Below, one piece after another: positions 1 through 8,119 of a stretch of 18,498 bases of DNA. Made by a program: the position numbers and the translations under genes. This DNA is from an uncultured Persicitalea sp. Its GTDB lineage: Bacteria > Bacteroidota > Bacteroidia > Cytophagales > Spirosomataceae. Where the stretch lies: assembly GCA_950075905.1 (NCBI GenBank), contig CATMVR010000020.1:1-18498 (forward strand), in the 5' to 3' direction. Numbering within the stretch: position 1 is the first letter of the stretch; every line of letters starts with the position of its first letter. Under the pieces are notes generated by a model that did no database searches, was not told where the DNA came from, and saw nothing but the letters and a program-made list of their open reading frames with translations.

Positions 1-173
1 AGCCGGTCCAGCGTGCCGGCGGGCAGGCCGAGCCGGTCGTCGCCGGCGAGACGCTGGGGCAGGTCGTTGTCGGCCTGGCCCTGCTCGCGCATCGCCAGTG
101 CGACGGCGACCGCGTGCTCCTTGATGACCTCGTGCGCGGTCTCCCGGCCGCCCCCGGCGCGGACGGCCGCCAT
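1..173 (-). other. High-GC foreign segment resembling the C-terminal part of actinobacterial adenylosuccinate lyase (PurB)
   Basis: The first 180 bases contain 137 G or C (about 76%, and 82% in the first 60), far above lines sampled elsewhere in the window (about 40-63%). Codons on the minus strand almost all end in G or C. The encoded peptide contains GRETAHEVIKEHAVAVALAM and later RLAGDDRLGLPAGTLDRL, which I recognise from memory as the C-terminal region of Streptomyces-type PurB. The change from ordinary Bacteroidota sequence occurs near 165-173, at a short ATGGCGGCC that both source genes could share. The simplest explanation is a chimeric read or misassembly at a contig end. Recent transfer would not be expected to make a perfect in-frame swap between two unrelated enzymes. 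Confidence 0.75.
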
Positions 174-509
174 GGTCATTACCTCCCCCCATTGTGAGGT
201 TATGGTGTCGCCGGTGCAGTCCCATACTACCACAGAGTCTTCGTGCAGGGCTTCCAGCATCTCGGCGCGCATTTCCATCTCACCGTCGGTGGTGATATCG
301 GGAGCCCCCTTGATGGTAAAGGCCATGCCAGCCATCTTCATTTCCTCGCGGAGCGGGGCGTAGGAAGAGGGCAGGCTCGTGGCGTGCAGCCCGTAGTTGA
401 ACCGAAGTACGTCGTTGACGGCTCCGGTGTAGAGCTTCAGGTAGCGCTCGCGCATCTCGGACACCGGGATGGGGAACAGCTTATCGGTATAAAATCCGTT
501 TGAGTCCAT
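1..509 (-). CDS. RraA-family protein, N-terminal half, fused in frame to foreign C-terminal sequence (partial)
   Basis: The frame opens at the ATG at 509 and stays open to the window edge. Residues 1 to about 112 look like the first half of an RraA / 4-hydroxy-4-methyl-2-oxoglutarate aldolase-type protein. They include VNDVLRFNYGLHAT, an AFTIKGAPD stretch, and VVVWDCTGDTITSQWGEV at about residues 93-110, the RraA segment that precedes the metal-binding loop. The expected glycine-rich VDGGxRD loop does not follow. From about residue 113 the protein becomes MAAVRAGGGRETAHEVIKEH and resembles actinobacterial PurB. The start lies 7 bp after the SDR stop, so the native gene would be the next operon member. 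RraA-fold proteins are often divalent-metal-dependent aldolases or decarboxylases of 2-keto acids, which fits sugar-acid catabolism, but that role is inferred. As it stands the ORF lacks the RraA active site and is probably an artefact of joining. Confidence 0.7.
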   Translation of the reverse strand, partial: MDSNGFYTDKLFPIPVSEMRERYLKLYTGAVNDVLRFNYGLHATSLPSSYAPLREEMKMAGMAFTIKGAPDITTDGEMEMRAEMLEALHEDSVVVWDCTGDTITSQWGEVMTMAAVRAGGGRETAHEVIKEHAVAVALAMREQGQADNDLPQRLAGDDRLGLPAGTLDR

Positions 510-516
510 AGTTTAG

Positions 517-1218
517 TTAGGCAAGAAATTTCATGTTGTCAAAATTTATTTCACGAATCAGCACGTACTCGGGCTGGATTAATACAAAAGAAATGACCCG
601 CGCCACGTCTTCCACCTGGAGGAATTTTTCGCGGGGTACCTTCCGGTCGCCCCAGTAGTCGCTGTCGGTGGGGCCGGGGTTGACGTCCGTGACCTTGATA
701 CCCAGTTTCAGGGCCTGATCGGCCAGACCGCTGCTCAGGCCGCGGGCGCCGAACTTGGAGGCACAGTACAGGGGTGCGGTGGGGTTAGTTCGCTGCCCGC
801 CCATGGAAATCACGGTAACGATGTGTCCGGCCTGTTTTGGTTTCATTATTTTAAGAGCTTCGCGGTTGCAGAGAAATACGCCCCTCACGTTCACATCCAT
901 CATCTTCTCAAAGGTGTCGAGATCGGTTTCGGCGAGGTCGGGCGATATCATGCCGATACCCGCATTGTTGATCAAAACATCGACGGTGCCGAAGGCTTCA
1001 AGACAGGCCGAAAAACCCTTTTGTACGTCGGCTTCCAAGCTGACATCGCCACGGAACGAGCGCAGATTTTCGTGGGATACTTCTTCTGCAAGTTGTCGGG
1101 AGCGGCTGAAATCGAATACTCTGGCACCCATTTTCAACAGGGATTGAGCGGTAGCTTTCCCAATACCGCTGGATGCCCCGGTTATAAATATGACTTTGTT
1201 CTCAAGGTTGTTCATCAT
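517..1218 (-). CDS. SDR-family NAD(P)-dependent oxidoreductase
   Basis: This is a 233-residue classical short-chain dehydrogenase/reductase. It shows the glycine-rich cofactor motif TGASSGIG at 13-20, the acidic residue of GDVS at 57-60, NNAG at 84-87, the structural Asn in NVRG at 110, and the catalytic Ser138, Tyr151 and Lys155 (YCASK). The length is normal and there is no signal peptide, so it acts in the cytoplasm on a hydroxyl or carbonyl substrate. ATG codons at 1218 and 1215 are both usable. The gene begins 11 bp after the symporter stop and ends 7 bp before the RraA-like start, so it appears co-transcribed with the transporter. A sugar or sugar-acid dehydrogenase acting on the imported monomer is plausible from context, but the substrate cannot be read from these motifs. 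Confidence 0.9.
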   Translation of the reverse strand: MMNNLENKVIFITGASSGIGKATAQSLLKMGARVFDFSRSRQLAEEVSHENLRSFRGDVSLEADVQKGFSACLEAFGTVDVLINNAGIGMISPDLAETDLDTFEKMMDVNVRGVFLCNREALKIMKPKQAGHIVTVISMGGQRTNPTAPLYCASKFGARGLSSGLADQALKLGIKVTDVNPGPTDSDYWGDRKVPREKFLQVEDVARVISFVLIQPEYVLIREINFDNMKFLA

Positions 1219-1229
1219 GATTTTACACG

Positions 1230-2948
1230 TTAATGATTAGTATTTTCCGATACCTCAGCGGAGTGCAGGTTGGTCTTTTTCAGAGATGCGTTTCCCGGTG
1301 GATCCTTTTTCTCACGGGCCCACCATATCACCGCCCCAATGAACAGGCATACCATCCCCGAAGCAATGGATAAGCTGCCACTGAGCTGGTTGCGGTAGGG
1401 CAATCCCATGCCTATGAAGAGTACCGCCGAGAATAAAAGTGAGATGGCATACAGGTATTGCAAGGCATGCTCGAATTTATGGTCTACCGACGGTTTGTCT
1501 ACAATGGGCGTATCCAGTTTTTTGAATAATATTCGTACCCGTTCCAGGTAAGCGGCATTGCCTGACCGCTGCAGGCCCGAAGCATAGAAAATGACCAGAC
1601 AGACAATTGTTTCGATGGTTGTGGCCATTTCCCAGGAGAAGTACCGGGGCATGGCATTCAGCACAATGCCCGTAACCGACCCGACTACCACCGTAAGCAT
1701 AGCTCCCCGCGGTGTGGCTTTCCGGTTGACAATACCCAGTACGAGGGGAATGCCGATGGGTATGGCAAATATGCCCGTAAACAGCTTGTTGGCCTCAAAG
1801 GCTCCCCCGACATCTTCAATAAACAAGGCCCCCAGCATGACCAGCAACCCGACCAGAACGGAGGCTACTTTGGCCACAAGAAACAGCTGCTTGTCCGTGG
1901 CGTTTTTATTGATCAACCGTTGGTAGACATCTTTTGACAGCACACTTGCAATGACGTTATACTCCGAATTGAGGGACGACATGGTGGCTGCAAACATGGA
2001 GGCAATCATCACGCCCATCAGTCCGGGGGGCAGCAGCAGGCTCGAAATGGCTACGTAGGCCATCTCCTTGTCCGGAAGTTCGGGCATCAGGATCCGGCTG
2101 ACAATAGGAGGAACCAGAAAAATAAGGGGTGTCACCAGGAACAAAGCGGCGCTGAGGTACCCCACTTTCCGCGCTTCCTTTTCATCCCGCACCGAATAGA
2201 ACCGCTGGATGAATGTCCAGTTCTCATTGTATTTGATGATCACCATCAGGTAGTAGATACTCAGCCAGAAAATATGCCCCTTTGGCCCGTTGAACCAATT
2301 GAGATGGTCAGGTACCTTCTCCGAGATTACTGAAAAGCCACCAATGTGGTCGAGCGATAGCCAGAATAGCATGAGGGAGGTAAAGAGCAGAATGATGAAC
2401 TGAACCGTACCCATGATAGAAACCGCCCACAAGCCGCCGTAAAGCGTGAAGGCAATCACGATGATGGAAGAAAGAATCATCGACATCGGGAGCGACAGGG
2501 GCGTCACGGCCGTCAGGAAAATGCCGATGGCGTACAATCGTACGGTATTGTCCAGGATGCGCATCAGGATGCCCACCCAGCCGACGGTTTGCCGCAGCGA
2601 GGAGTTAAACCGGGTTTCCAGGTACTCGATGGGGGTCGATACGTTGGAGCGCCGCCACTTGCTGGCAAAAACGGCCGCTGCAATGATGCAGGCCGGAACC
2701 GTGCTGGTCAGCACAGTCACCGAAACCAGCCCGTACTCGTAGGAAATTCCCGCATAGGCCACGAAAATAAACGTACTGAACAGTGCCATGAAGTTGCTGA
2801 TGCCCGCCGCCACCCACGGCAAAGCCCCGGACCCTTTGGTGTAGGCGTTGATGTCCTTTACGTACCATTTGAAGAACAAGCCGATTCCGGCCATTAGTAC
2901 AAGGTATAGTACAATGGCAACATAATCGAGGGTAACGAGTGAGGTCAT
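1230..2948 (-). CDS. Sodium:solute symporter (SSS family)
   Basis: This 572-residue polytopic inner-membrane protein has about 13-14 hydrophobic segments. Family marks include the early GALPWVAAGISNFMALFSTF segment (about 41-60), GGLWAV at 171-176, the QRFYSVRDEKEARK loop from 248, and ATMSSLNSEYN at 321-331 followed by SKDVYQRL, which corresponds to the conserved SSS sodium-site helix. The family couples sodium entry to uptake of sugars, sugar acids, amino acids or vitamins. In this operon it most likely imports a monosaccharide or uronic acid released in the periplasm. It starts at the ATG at 2948, 37 bp after the SGNH hydrolase stop, and is followed closely by the SDR gene. The C-terminal tail beyond about residue 545 is hydrophilic. 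The substrate is inferred from context only. Confidence 0.92.
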   Translation of the reverse strand: MTSLVTLDYVAIVLYLVLMAGIGLFFKWYVKDINAYTKGSGALPWVAAGISNFMALFSTFIFVAYAGISYEYGLVSVTVLTSTVPACIIAAAVFASKWRRSNVSTPIEYLETRFNSSLRQTVGWVGILMRILDNTVRLYAIGIFLTAVTPLSLPMSMILSSIIVIAFTLYGGLWAVSIMGTVQFIILLFTSLMLFWLSLDHIGGFSVISEKVPDHLNWFNGPKGHIFWLSIYYLMVIIKYNENWTFIQRFYSVRDEKEARKVGYLSAALFLVTPLIFLVPPIVSRILMPELPDKEMAYVAISSLLLPPGLMGVMIASMFAATMSSLNSEYNVIASVLSKDVYQRLINKNATDKQLFLVAKVASVLVGLLVMLGALFIEDVGGAFEANKLFTGIFAIPIGIPLVLGIVNRKATPRGAMLTVVVGSVTGIVLNAMPRYFSWEMATTIETIVCLVIFYASGLQRSGNAAYLERVRILFKKLDTPIVDKPSVDHKFEHALQYLYAISLLFSAVLFIGMGLPYRNQLSGSLSIASGMVCLFIGAVIWWAREKKDPPGNASLKKTNLHSAEVSENTNH

Positions 2949-2985
2949 AGTTTGCTTAGTTGTCTATGGTTTAAAAACCGGATAT

Positions 2986-3702
2986 TTACTTTTTCATCGA
3001 TGCTTTTTGGCTCAACACATAACTCTGAAGGTACCCTGCCAGATAGGCCGCCTGCAGTGCCCGCGTTTTTTCATTGTAGTGGACGTGGTCGATAAACTGT
3101 TCGAGACCTAATTTTTTCGTAAAGCCGTAGAGGTCGATCATCGGAACACCTTTCGTCGAGAAAACCTCGTCGGCGATTCTATTATAAGTAGCCAGGTCAG
3201 TGGCGTAGCGGCGAATGGTTTTGGATTTGCTGTTATGGATGGAGTCCACCACAGCGGTAGTTCTGATCCAAATCAACCCGATATTTTTCTCTTTCACTAA
3301 TTCTATAATCCTCAGCAGATTGCTGCGGTATTCCTTTTCCGTCACCTGGATGATACCCGTCTTTGGGTCGTGCTTGATGTCGTGCAGCCCGCAGTTGAGT
3401 ACCAGATAATCGGGATTGAAAGCTGGTTCCTTGATCTTGATTTTCAGATATTCCAGTACCATCCGGGAATCCCCGCCGTTGGCACCTACCGGCACATCCA
3501 GGTTTTTCTCAGCTTGCCCGTCATCGTTCTTACGGTAGAAGGCGATGGAACCAGCCAGGTAGTCCTGCAGGTAGGGTCCGTACTGGATGGATATGCTATC
3601 ACCAATCAGAAAAATGGATGGCGGATCGGACTTCCAGGCGGCCAGGAAGATGCACAGGCCAAGAGAAAGTAGTGTTGTTCTTAAAAGCGTAATTTTAGTC
3701 AT
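2986..3702 (-). CDS. Secreted SGNH/GDSL hydrolase (probable carbohydrate esterase)
   Basis: The chosen start is the ATG at 3702, giving 238 residues. A longer open frame to 3735 begins with TTG, overlaps the upstream GH28 gene, and puts a polar stretch before the signal peptide. Residues 1-22 form a Sec-type signal (MTKITLLRTT then a leucine-rich core). Block I is GDSIS with nucleophile Ser36. The block II glycine lies in GANGGDSR at 73-80, block III is NCGLHD at 103-108, and block V is DHVH at 205-208, supplying Asp205 and His208. Block III carries His where many family members have Asn (GxND), a variant common in Bacteroidota carbohydrate esterases. The enzyme is probably periplasmic and removes acetyl or similar esters from the glycan so that the glycosidases can act. 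The exact ester is unknown. Confidence 0.85.
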   Translation of the reverse strand: MTKITLLRTTLLSLGLCIFLAAWKSDPPSIFLIGDSISIQYGPYLQDYLAGSIAFYRKNDDGQAEKNLDVPVGANGGDSRMVLEYLKIKIKEPAFNPDYLVLNCGLHDIKHDPKTGIIQVTEKEYRSNLLRIIELVKEKNIGLIWIRTTAVVDSIHNSKSKTIRRYATDLATYNRIADEVFSTKGVPMIDLYGFTKKLGLEQFIDHVHYNEKTRALQAAYLAGYLQSYVLSQKASMKK

Positions 3703-3724
3703 GTTTTGGGACTTGTTTTTCGTT

Positions 3725-5383
3725 CTACTTTCCAATAGTACCGTACTCCTGAACTACTGATTTCATCAGCGGTTTTTCGAGTATGATGTTTTGTTGAATT
3801 CCCTGAAAATCGTTGTTGATGAGGGTAATGTCTTTGGATTGATTGCCGGTTACCGCTAAAAATACGGGTGGGTTACCCAGGGCTGTACTATTCCCAATAA
3901 TCACTTTCCGGGCATTGGAAAGTCTTACCACCGAGGGAGTCCGAGGCCCGGCCTCAGCTTTGAGACCCTGTATATTTGCTCCCTCAACATCATCGAATAC
4001 TAAAGCAGGACGCTGATCTTCAGCCTGAAAAGAAAGGCGAATATTATCCAGAAGCAGATTCCTGGCGTGACGAACGTACAGGCCATACGCGGGTAAGGTA
4101 CCATAAGTCAATCCGTTGGGATAGGCCTTTTCCTGCTCGGGAATAACACGATTGCTCTCGGCAGCGAGTTTTCCCCCTTCAAAACTCAGATTGATATTCC
4201 GCAACGTGATATTTTCCACAAAGGCTGTTTCCAAACCGGTAATGGAACACCCCTGTTCGGCGGAGATACGGTTACCCTGGATATTTTCGATGATGATGTC
4301 TTTTAAGTAGGGTATATTGATCTTTGCATCCTTGCGGTAAGGCCGATTCCGGTTACCCAGCCGAATGAACAGGGCCGATCCTTTGATATTGCGCATCGTA
4401 ATGTTCGAAACCGTGATGCGCTCTACCCGGGCACCGTCGGTCGTCATGATACTGATGCCGTCTACCCGGGTATCGTACACGGTACAATTGCTGATGGTTA
4501 TATCCTCAAATGCACCGCTCGTTTCGGTACCGATCTTGATGCCGGACGCGTTAGAGCTCACGATGCAATTGGTAATAGTGATATCCCGGCAGGCCTCATC
4601 GGGCGAGAAGCTTTTGAGGCAAATCGCATCATCCCCGCTGTTGATGACGCAATTCGAGATCCGGACGCGCTCACAGTCCACCAGATCGAGGCCGTCGGTA
4701 TTACGGCCCCGGACAGTAGTGTAACGGGGCTTTTCAATGTCTTTATTCTCCCGGCTATCAACCGTGATGCCGTCGATGACCAGGTTTTTGCAGGATTGGT
4801 AGGATTGTACCCACGAACCCGAATTATATAACGTCAGGTCGCGTACCTGCACATTTTCACAATGCCGGAAATGGATGATACGCGGCCGGCCGCTAAATGA
4901 CGGCGACAGATACGGACCATTAAAATCATCGCCCCGACCGTCGATGGTACCCCGGCCCTGGAGGGAAATGGCACGGGCATCTTCGGCGTAGATCAGCATT
5001 TTGTTGGTCAAAAGTTCACCCGTGTAGGAAGGGTACCTGGAAGGAATAATGGGGTAGTCATCCACATTGGCACTCCCGAGCAGCGTAGCTCCGGCCTCTA
5101 TATAGAGCGTTACGTTACTTTTCAGGTAAATGGTACCCGACAGAAACGTACCGTTGTGCAGGTACACCTTGCCACCGCCCACCTGGTGACACTGGTCTAT
5201 AGCCGCCTGAATGGCTTTGGTGTCCATGGTTATGCCATCGCCTTTGGCGCCACTTTGGAAAACATCCCAGGTTCCGGCAGGACGCAGGTTGGCGGTCTGC
5301 TGCCCGCTGACCTGCGCGGGACTAGCAGGACTATACATTGTCATTGCCAGTAAGATCAGAAAAAGCAGGTACTTGGGGTTCAT
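3725..5383 (-). CDS. GH28-family right-handed beta-helix hydrolase, divergent active site
   Basis: This 552-residue exported protein has a signal peptide at 1-24 (cleavage near SPAQ). The Pfam GH28-type N-terminus is present (FQSGAKGDG, DTKAIQAAIDQC, GGGKVYLHNGTFLSGTIYLK), followed by many beta-helix coils. Catalytic Asp candidates are present in NTDGLD (228-233) and SGDDAICLK (249-257). However, the normal GHG motif is replaced by ASGIKIG (279-285), and the usual RGxRxK stretch reads VDGISIMTTDGA (about 307-318). GH28 enzymes hydrolyse alpha-linked galacturonate or rhamnogalacturonan bonds by inversion. Loss of the His and Arg/Lys points to altered specificity, a different residue supplying binding, or weak activity. 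It starts 46 bp after the preceding glycosidase stop and ends 22 bp before the SGNH start. A related beta-helix lyase or epimerase is less likely given the GDD motif. Confidence 0.85.
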   Translation of the reverse strand: MNPKYLLFLILLAMTMYSPASPAQVSGQQTANLRPAGTWDVFQSGAKGDGITMDTKAIQAAIDQCHQVGGGKVYLHNGTFLSGTIYLKSNVTLYIEAGATLLGSANVDDYPIIPSRYPSYTGELLTNKMLIYAEDARAISLQGRGTIDGRGDDFNGPYLSPSFSGRPRIIHFRHCENVQVRDLTLYNSGSWVQSYQSCKNLVIDGITVDSRENKDIEKPRYTTVRGRNTDGLDLVDCERVRISNCVINSGDDAICLKSFSPDEACRDITITNCIVSSNASGIKIGTETSGAFEDITISNCTVYDTRVDGISIMTTDGARVERITVSNITMRNIKGSALFIRLGNRNRPYRKDAKINIPYLKDIIIENIQGNRISAEQGCSITGLETAFVENITLRNINLSFEGGKLAAESNRVIPEQEKAYPNGLTYGTLPAYGLYVRHARNLLLDNIRLSFQAEDQRPALVFDDVEGANIQGLKAEAGPRTPSVVRLSNARKVIIGNSTALGNPPVFLAVTGNQSKDITLINNDFQGIQQNIILEKPLMKSVVQEYGTIGK

Positions 5384-5429
5384 GATTGGATAGGTTTATT
5401 AGAAAATAAAAGATGGCCCGGGCTTTCAT

Positions 5430-6938
5430 TCATACTACCGACTCCCTTTCCATAATCAGCAGGGGATAATCGCGCAGAGGTAGGGTTTTGAACAGTTGCG
5501 CCTCCTGACTGATGCGGTACTTGTCTTTGTCGTTGAATTTTTGGTGATCCGGTATTTCAAAAATTTCTCCTGACATAGGGTCCACCAGAACGGGTTCTTT
5601 AAAACCATTTCCTTCCCAATCCCACAGGAACAGATGGGCGTTACGGTCAGGAAGGGTATCCGATGCTTTTTCGTTTGACCAGTAAGCCAACACAATTCCG
5701 TTGGCAGTATTCAAGGTGGTAGCACTAACCTTATCCAGACGTTGCCCGGCCCCATTGCCCAAAGCAGCATACTCTTTCTCCCCCGCCGCCTGGGTACCGT
5801 CCAGCAGGTGGAGGATTGAATTGCGGGTCTTTACCTCGCCGTGTACAAGGCTACCCAGATTCTGCAGGGCTTTAAAAGCGACTTTCGGGCTGAGTTCCGG
5901 CTTAGTCCTTAAAATTCCTTTATAGTTAACCTTACCGGTACCCTTTGGGTAATCGTGCAGGTCCACGATCAGGAACCAGAGTGTCATGTCGATACCCAGT
6001 GAGCAATCCGTCAGCAGTCGCCGGAGCATGATCTTGGCCTGGATGTTTTCCGTATAAGGCCCTTCGCCGGTAAAACCGGTGCTGTTGGGCTGGGATGGGA
6101 ATCCGTTCTCGCCCTGCCAGATTTTAAGCGAAGGGTTAAACTGCCCGATCAGGGTTTTCAATGCCTTGATCCGTTCCGTGTAGCTTTCCGGAATGGTGGT
6201 GTAGGGATGAAAGGAAAAAACGTCAATTTCTTTTCCCAAACCAGCCTCAAACATACCTCTGATAAACGTATACGGCAGACGGGACGTCACCCCGCCAATA
6301 ATGGTGGCTCCGGAACAATTTTTCCGAATGAGGGGGCCTGTTAATTTCACCAGTTCCACGTACAGTTTGGGATCGATTTCCCCCGGATTCCAGAACCCTT
6401 TCAGATTGGGTTCATTCCAGATTTCGTAGTGCTGTACTTTCCCCTTATAGCGTTTGGCCAGTGCCGTTACAAACCGCGCCCATGCCTGCCGGGCTTGTTC
6501 CGTCAGCATAGGGTGCGAACCGGTTTCGTTTTCCGTATAGTTTTTATTGCCGTAGCCAACATTGAAAAAGGGCTGAATACCCCGTTCGATCAGGCCATCC
6601 ACGCTTTCATCCAGCCATTTCCAGTCGTATTGGTTTTTCACGCGTTCCACCCGGTTCCAGCCCGTTTGCAGGCGTCCCCATTTTACCGGCAGATCATTCA
6701 TCCAGGGATATACCTCTTTCGGATCCCACAGTTCACGATCCAATGTTTCGCAGCCTATCCCAAAGGGGGAAACCTTAATGTTTTTGGGACTTTTTATCGT
6801 GACATGGGCAATTTTGTTCAGCGTGTTGCCTCCCTTCACCGGCCCCTGGTTTGACTGCTCCAGCCCTTCAAGCGAGTTCAGGAGAGGAGAGATTGTAAGT
6901 GCTTTTATGAATGTTCTCCGGTTGCTTTCCATACGCAT
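5430..6938 (-). CDS. Clan GH-A glycoside hydrolase (GH39-like), RR-type export signal
   Basis: This 502-residue TIM-barrel glycosidase belongs to the retaining clan GH-A. The acid/base is Glu176 in YEIWNEPN, and the likely nucleophile is Glu277 in IWQGENG, one barrel strand set later. The N-terminus MRMESNRRTFIKALTISP carries an RRxFIK motif typical of Tat-dependent signals, although the hydrophobic part is short. A C-terminal beta-sandwich-like segment (about 370-502) ends with DYPLLIMERE. The whole domain order and both catalytic positions match the gene at 8120-9571, so the two are paralogues. It resembles GH39 (xylosidase/iduronidase type) more than GH5 or GH30, but the exact family is uncertain. 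It begins 10 bp after the toroid-protein stop. ATG codons at 6938 and 6932 are both possible. The substrate is unknown; an exo-acting role on glycan side chains is inferred. Confidence 0.75.
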   Translation of the reverse strand: MRMESNRRTFIKALTISPLLNSLEGLEQSNQGPVKGGNTLNKIAHVTIKSPKNIKVSPFGIGCETLDRELWDPKEVYPWMNDLPVKWGRLQTGWNRVERVKNQYDWKWLDESVDGLIERGIQPFFNVGYGNKNYTENETGSHPMLTEQARQAWARFVTALAKRYKGKVQHYEIWNEPNLKGFWNPGEIDPKLYVELVKLTGPLIRKNCSGATIIGGVTSRLPYTFIRGMFEAGLGKEIDVFSFHPYTTIPESYTERIKALKTLIGQFNPSLKIWQGENGFPSQPNSTGFTGEGPYTENIQAKIMLRRLLTDCSLGIDMTLWFLIVDLHDYPKGTGKVNYKGILRTKPELSPKVAFKALQNLGSLVHGEVKTRNSILHLLDGTQAAGEKEYAALGNGAGQRLDKVSATTLNTANGIVLAYWSNEKASDTLPDRNAHLFLWDWEGNGFKEPVLVDPMSGEIFEIPDHQKFNDKDKYRISQEAQLFKTLPLRDYPLLIMERESVV

Positions 6939-6948
6939 TTTCCTTTTT

Positions 6949-8112
6949 CTAGATTGACTGATTCAGCGATTCATTGAATACATTACAGACGTGCAATGAA
7001 TGAGAATTGAAATGGTAGGGACCCTCATAGCCCGTGTCGCCCAGCAAATGACTCACCAGCGCAATGGACAGAGGATAGAACCACGATCCCAGCATAATTT
7101 TCTCGCGATTGGGGTCTTCATCGCGTAGTTCCGCAGAGGCCGTGTTCTCGCCTTCTTTCCAGATCCAGTGCGGGCGCGGTACCCAGTCGGTGGGTTGGCT
7201 GTCGCGGCGGTGGAGCAGCCAGCCCTCCCCGTCGGGGCTTTCGTGCTGCAGGGCGTGGGCCAGGTACCGGCGGCAGGCGGCTTCCACATCCTCGCGGCGG
7301 TAGTCAGTCAGGGCCGCCAGGTTGACGAGCTGATAGGCGCCGTCAAAATCGGGACAATCGGAGCCGCCGGGCCAGAACGACCCATCGGGCAGTTGGCAGG
7401 CCAGTGTGGAGTCGATGCTCCGTTCCAGGTGGCGCAGCGGCCAACCCAACGCAAAATAGATAGGGACCACGTGGATGGTACCGAACAGACCGTTGGGCAG
7501 ATCAGCCCCCAACTGGGTACCCCAGAATCCGGTTTTGGCATCCTGCAATTCTTCCAGAGCCGGATACATCGCATTTTCCATGAGCGAATCCACTTCCGAC
7601 GCCCCGAACCAATCGCGCAGCGCAAAAAGTACGGTTGCCGCCGCCAGCACCTGATTCCCCGCCGCCCAGGAATTTTTCCAATCGTAGTGCTTCACCCAAT
7701 CGTATAGCCGTTCGGCATTCAGGAGTGGTTCCAGAAAACTCAGTTCCCGCTCCGGTTTGCACCCCAGCACCCGTAGCGCCCAGATGTTCCCGCGCGTGTA
7801 GTGCCATACGGGCTCCAATTCCTCAATCGTCCGGATGCGTTTTTGGTCGGCCACATGCTTGGAAAAGTAGCCCTGCTCCGTCTGGCGCTGCCGGAAGTGT
7901 TCGGCCCACTCCTCGCGGTAGGCTTGCGAATAAGCATTCAGCTTACCAAACAAATCCAGCACGTGCGCTGCGTGGTAGGAACCGTAAAAGCTTTCACCCT
8001 CGCCCGCTTCTTTTTGGTAAATGCCTGGCTTATTGCCAATCTTCATGGCGTTGACAAAACGGAGTGAAACTTCTTTTATGCGTTGGTAACCGGAAGTGGT
8101 TAGTTCGTTCAT
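6949..8112 (-). CDS. Unrecognised alpha/alpha-toroid protein, no signal peptide
   Basis: The chosen start is the ATG at 8112 (387 residues); the longer frame to 8142 begins with TTG and overlaps the upstream gene. The sequence is mostly helical and carries recurring turn motifs of the type (T/P)(x)DGxFW: TEQGYF near 78-83, DAKTGFW at 191-197, QLPDGSFW at 240-247 and SPDGEGW at 292-298. This resembles the QW-type repeats of terpenoid-cyclase/prenyltransferase toroids or an (alpha/alpha)6 carbohydrate enzyme. Striking polar patches are SDCPDFDGAY at 251-260 and RPHWIWKEGENTAS at 313-326, which could line a pocket. No signal peptide or membrane segment is seen, so it is probably cytoplasmic, unlike its exported neighbours. 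It sits between two paralogous glycosidases, 7 and 10 bp from them. I cannot assign a function; a cytoplasmic glycosidase, lyase or epimerase is a guess. Confidence 0.85.
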   Translation of the reverse strand: MNELTTSGYQRIKEVSLRFVNAMKIGNKPGIYQKEAGEGESFYGSYHAAHVLDLFGKLNAYSQAYREEWAEHFRQRQTEQGYFSKHVADQKRIRTIEELEPVWHYTRGNIWALRVLGCKPERELSFLEPLLNAERLYDWVKHYDWKNSWAAGNQVLAAATVLFALRDWFGASEVDSLMENAMYPALEELQDAKTGFWGTQLGADLPNGLFGTIHVVPIYFALGWPLRHLERSIDSTLACQLPDGSFWPGGSDCPDFDGAYQLVNLAALTDYRREDVEAACRRYLAHALQHESPDGEGWLLHRRDSQPTDWVPRPHWIWKEGENTASAELRDEDPNREKIMLGSWFYPLSIALVSHLLGDTGYEGPYHFNSHSLHVCNVFNESLNQSI

Positions 8113-8119
8113 GCGAAAA

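Noticed and set aside
823..1233. Long plus-strand ORFs opposite the SDR gene and similar ones opposite the other genes (for example 8804-9529)
   Set aside because: They are antisense shadows of well-supported minus-strand genes and show no recognisable domains.
5410..5428. GCCCGGGC palindrome in the short gap before the GH28 gene
   Set aside because: It is only an 8-base self-complementary core without a proper stem-loop and T-tract, so it is not supported as a terminator or operator.
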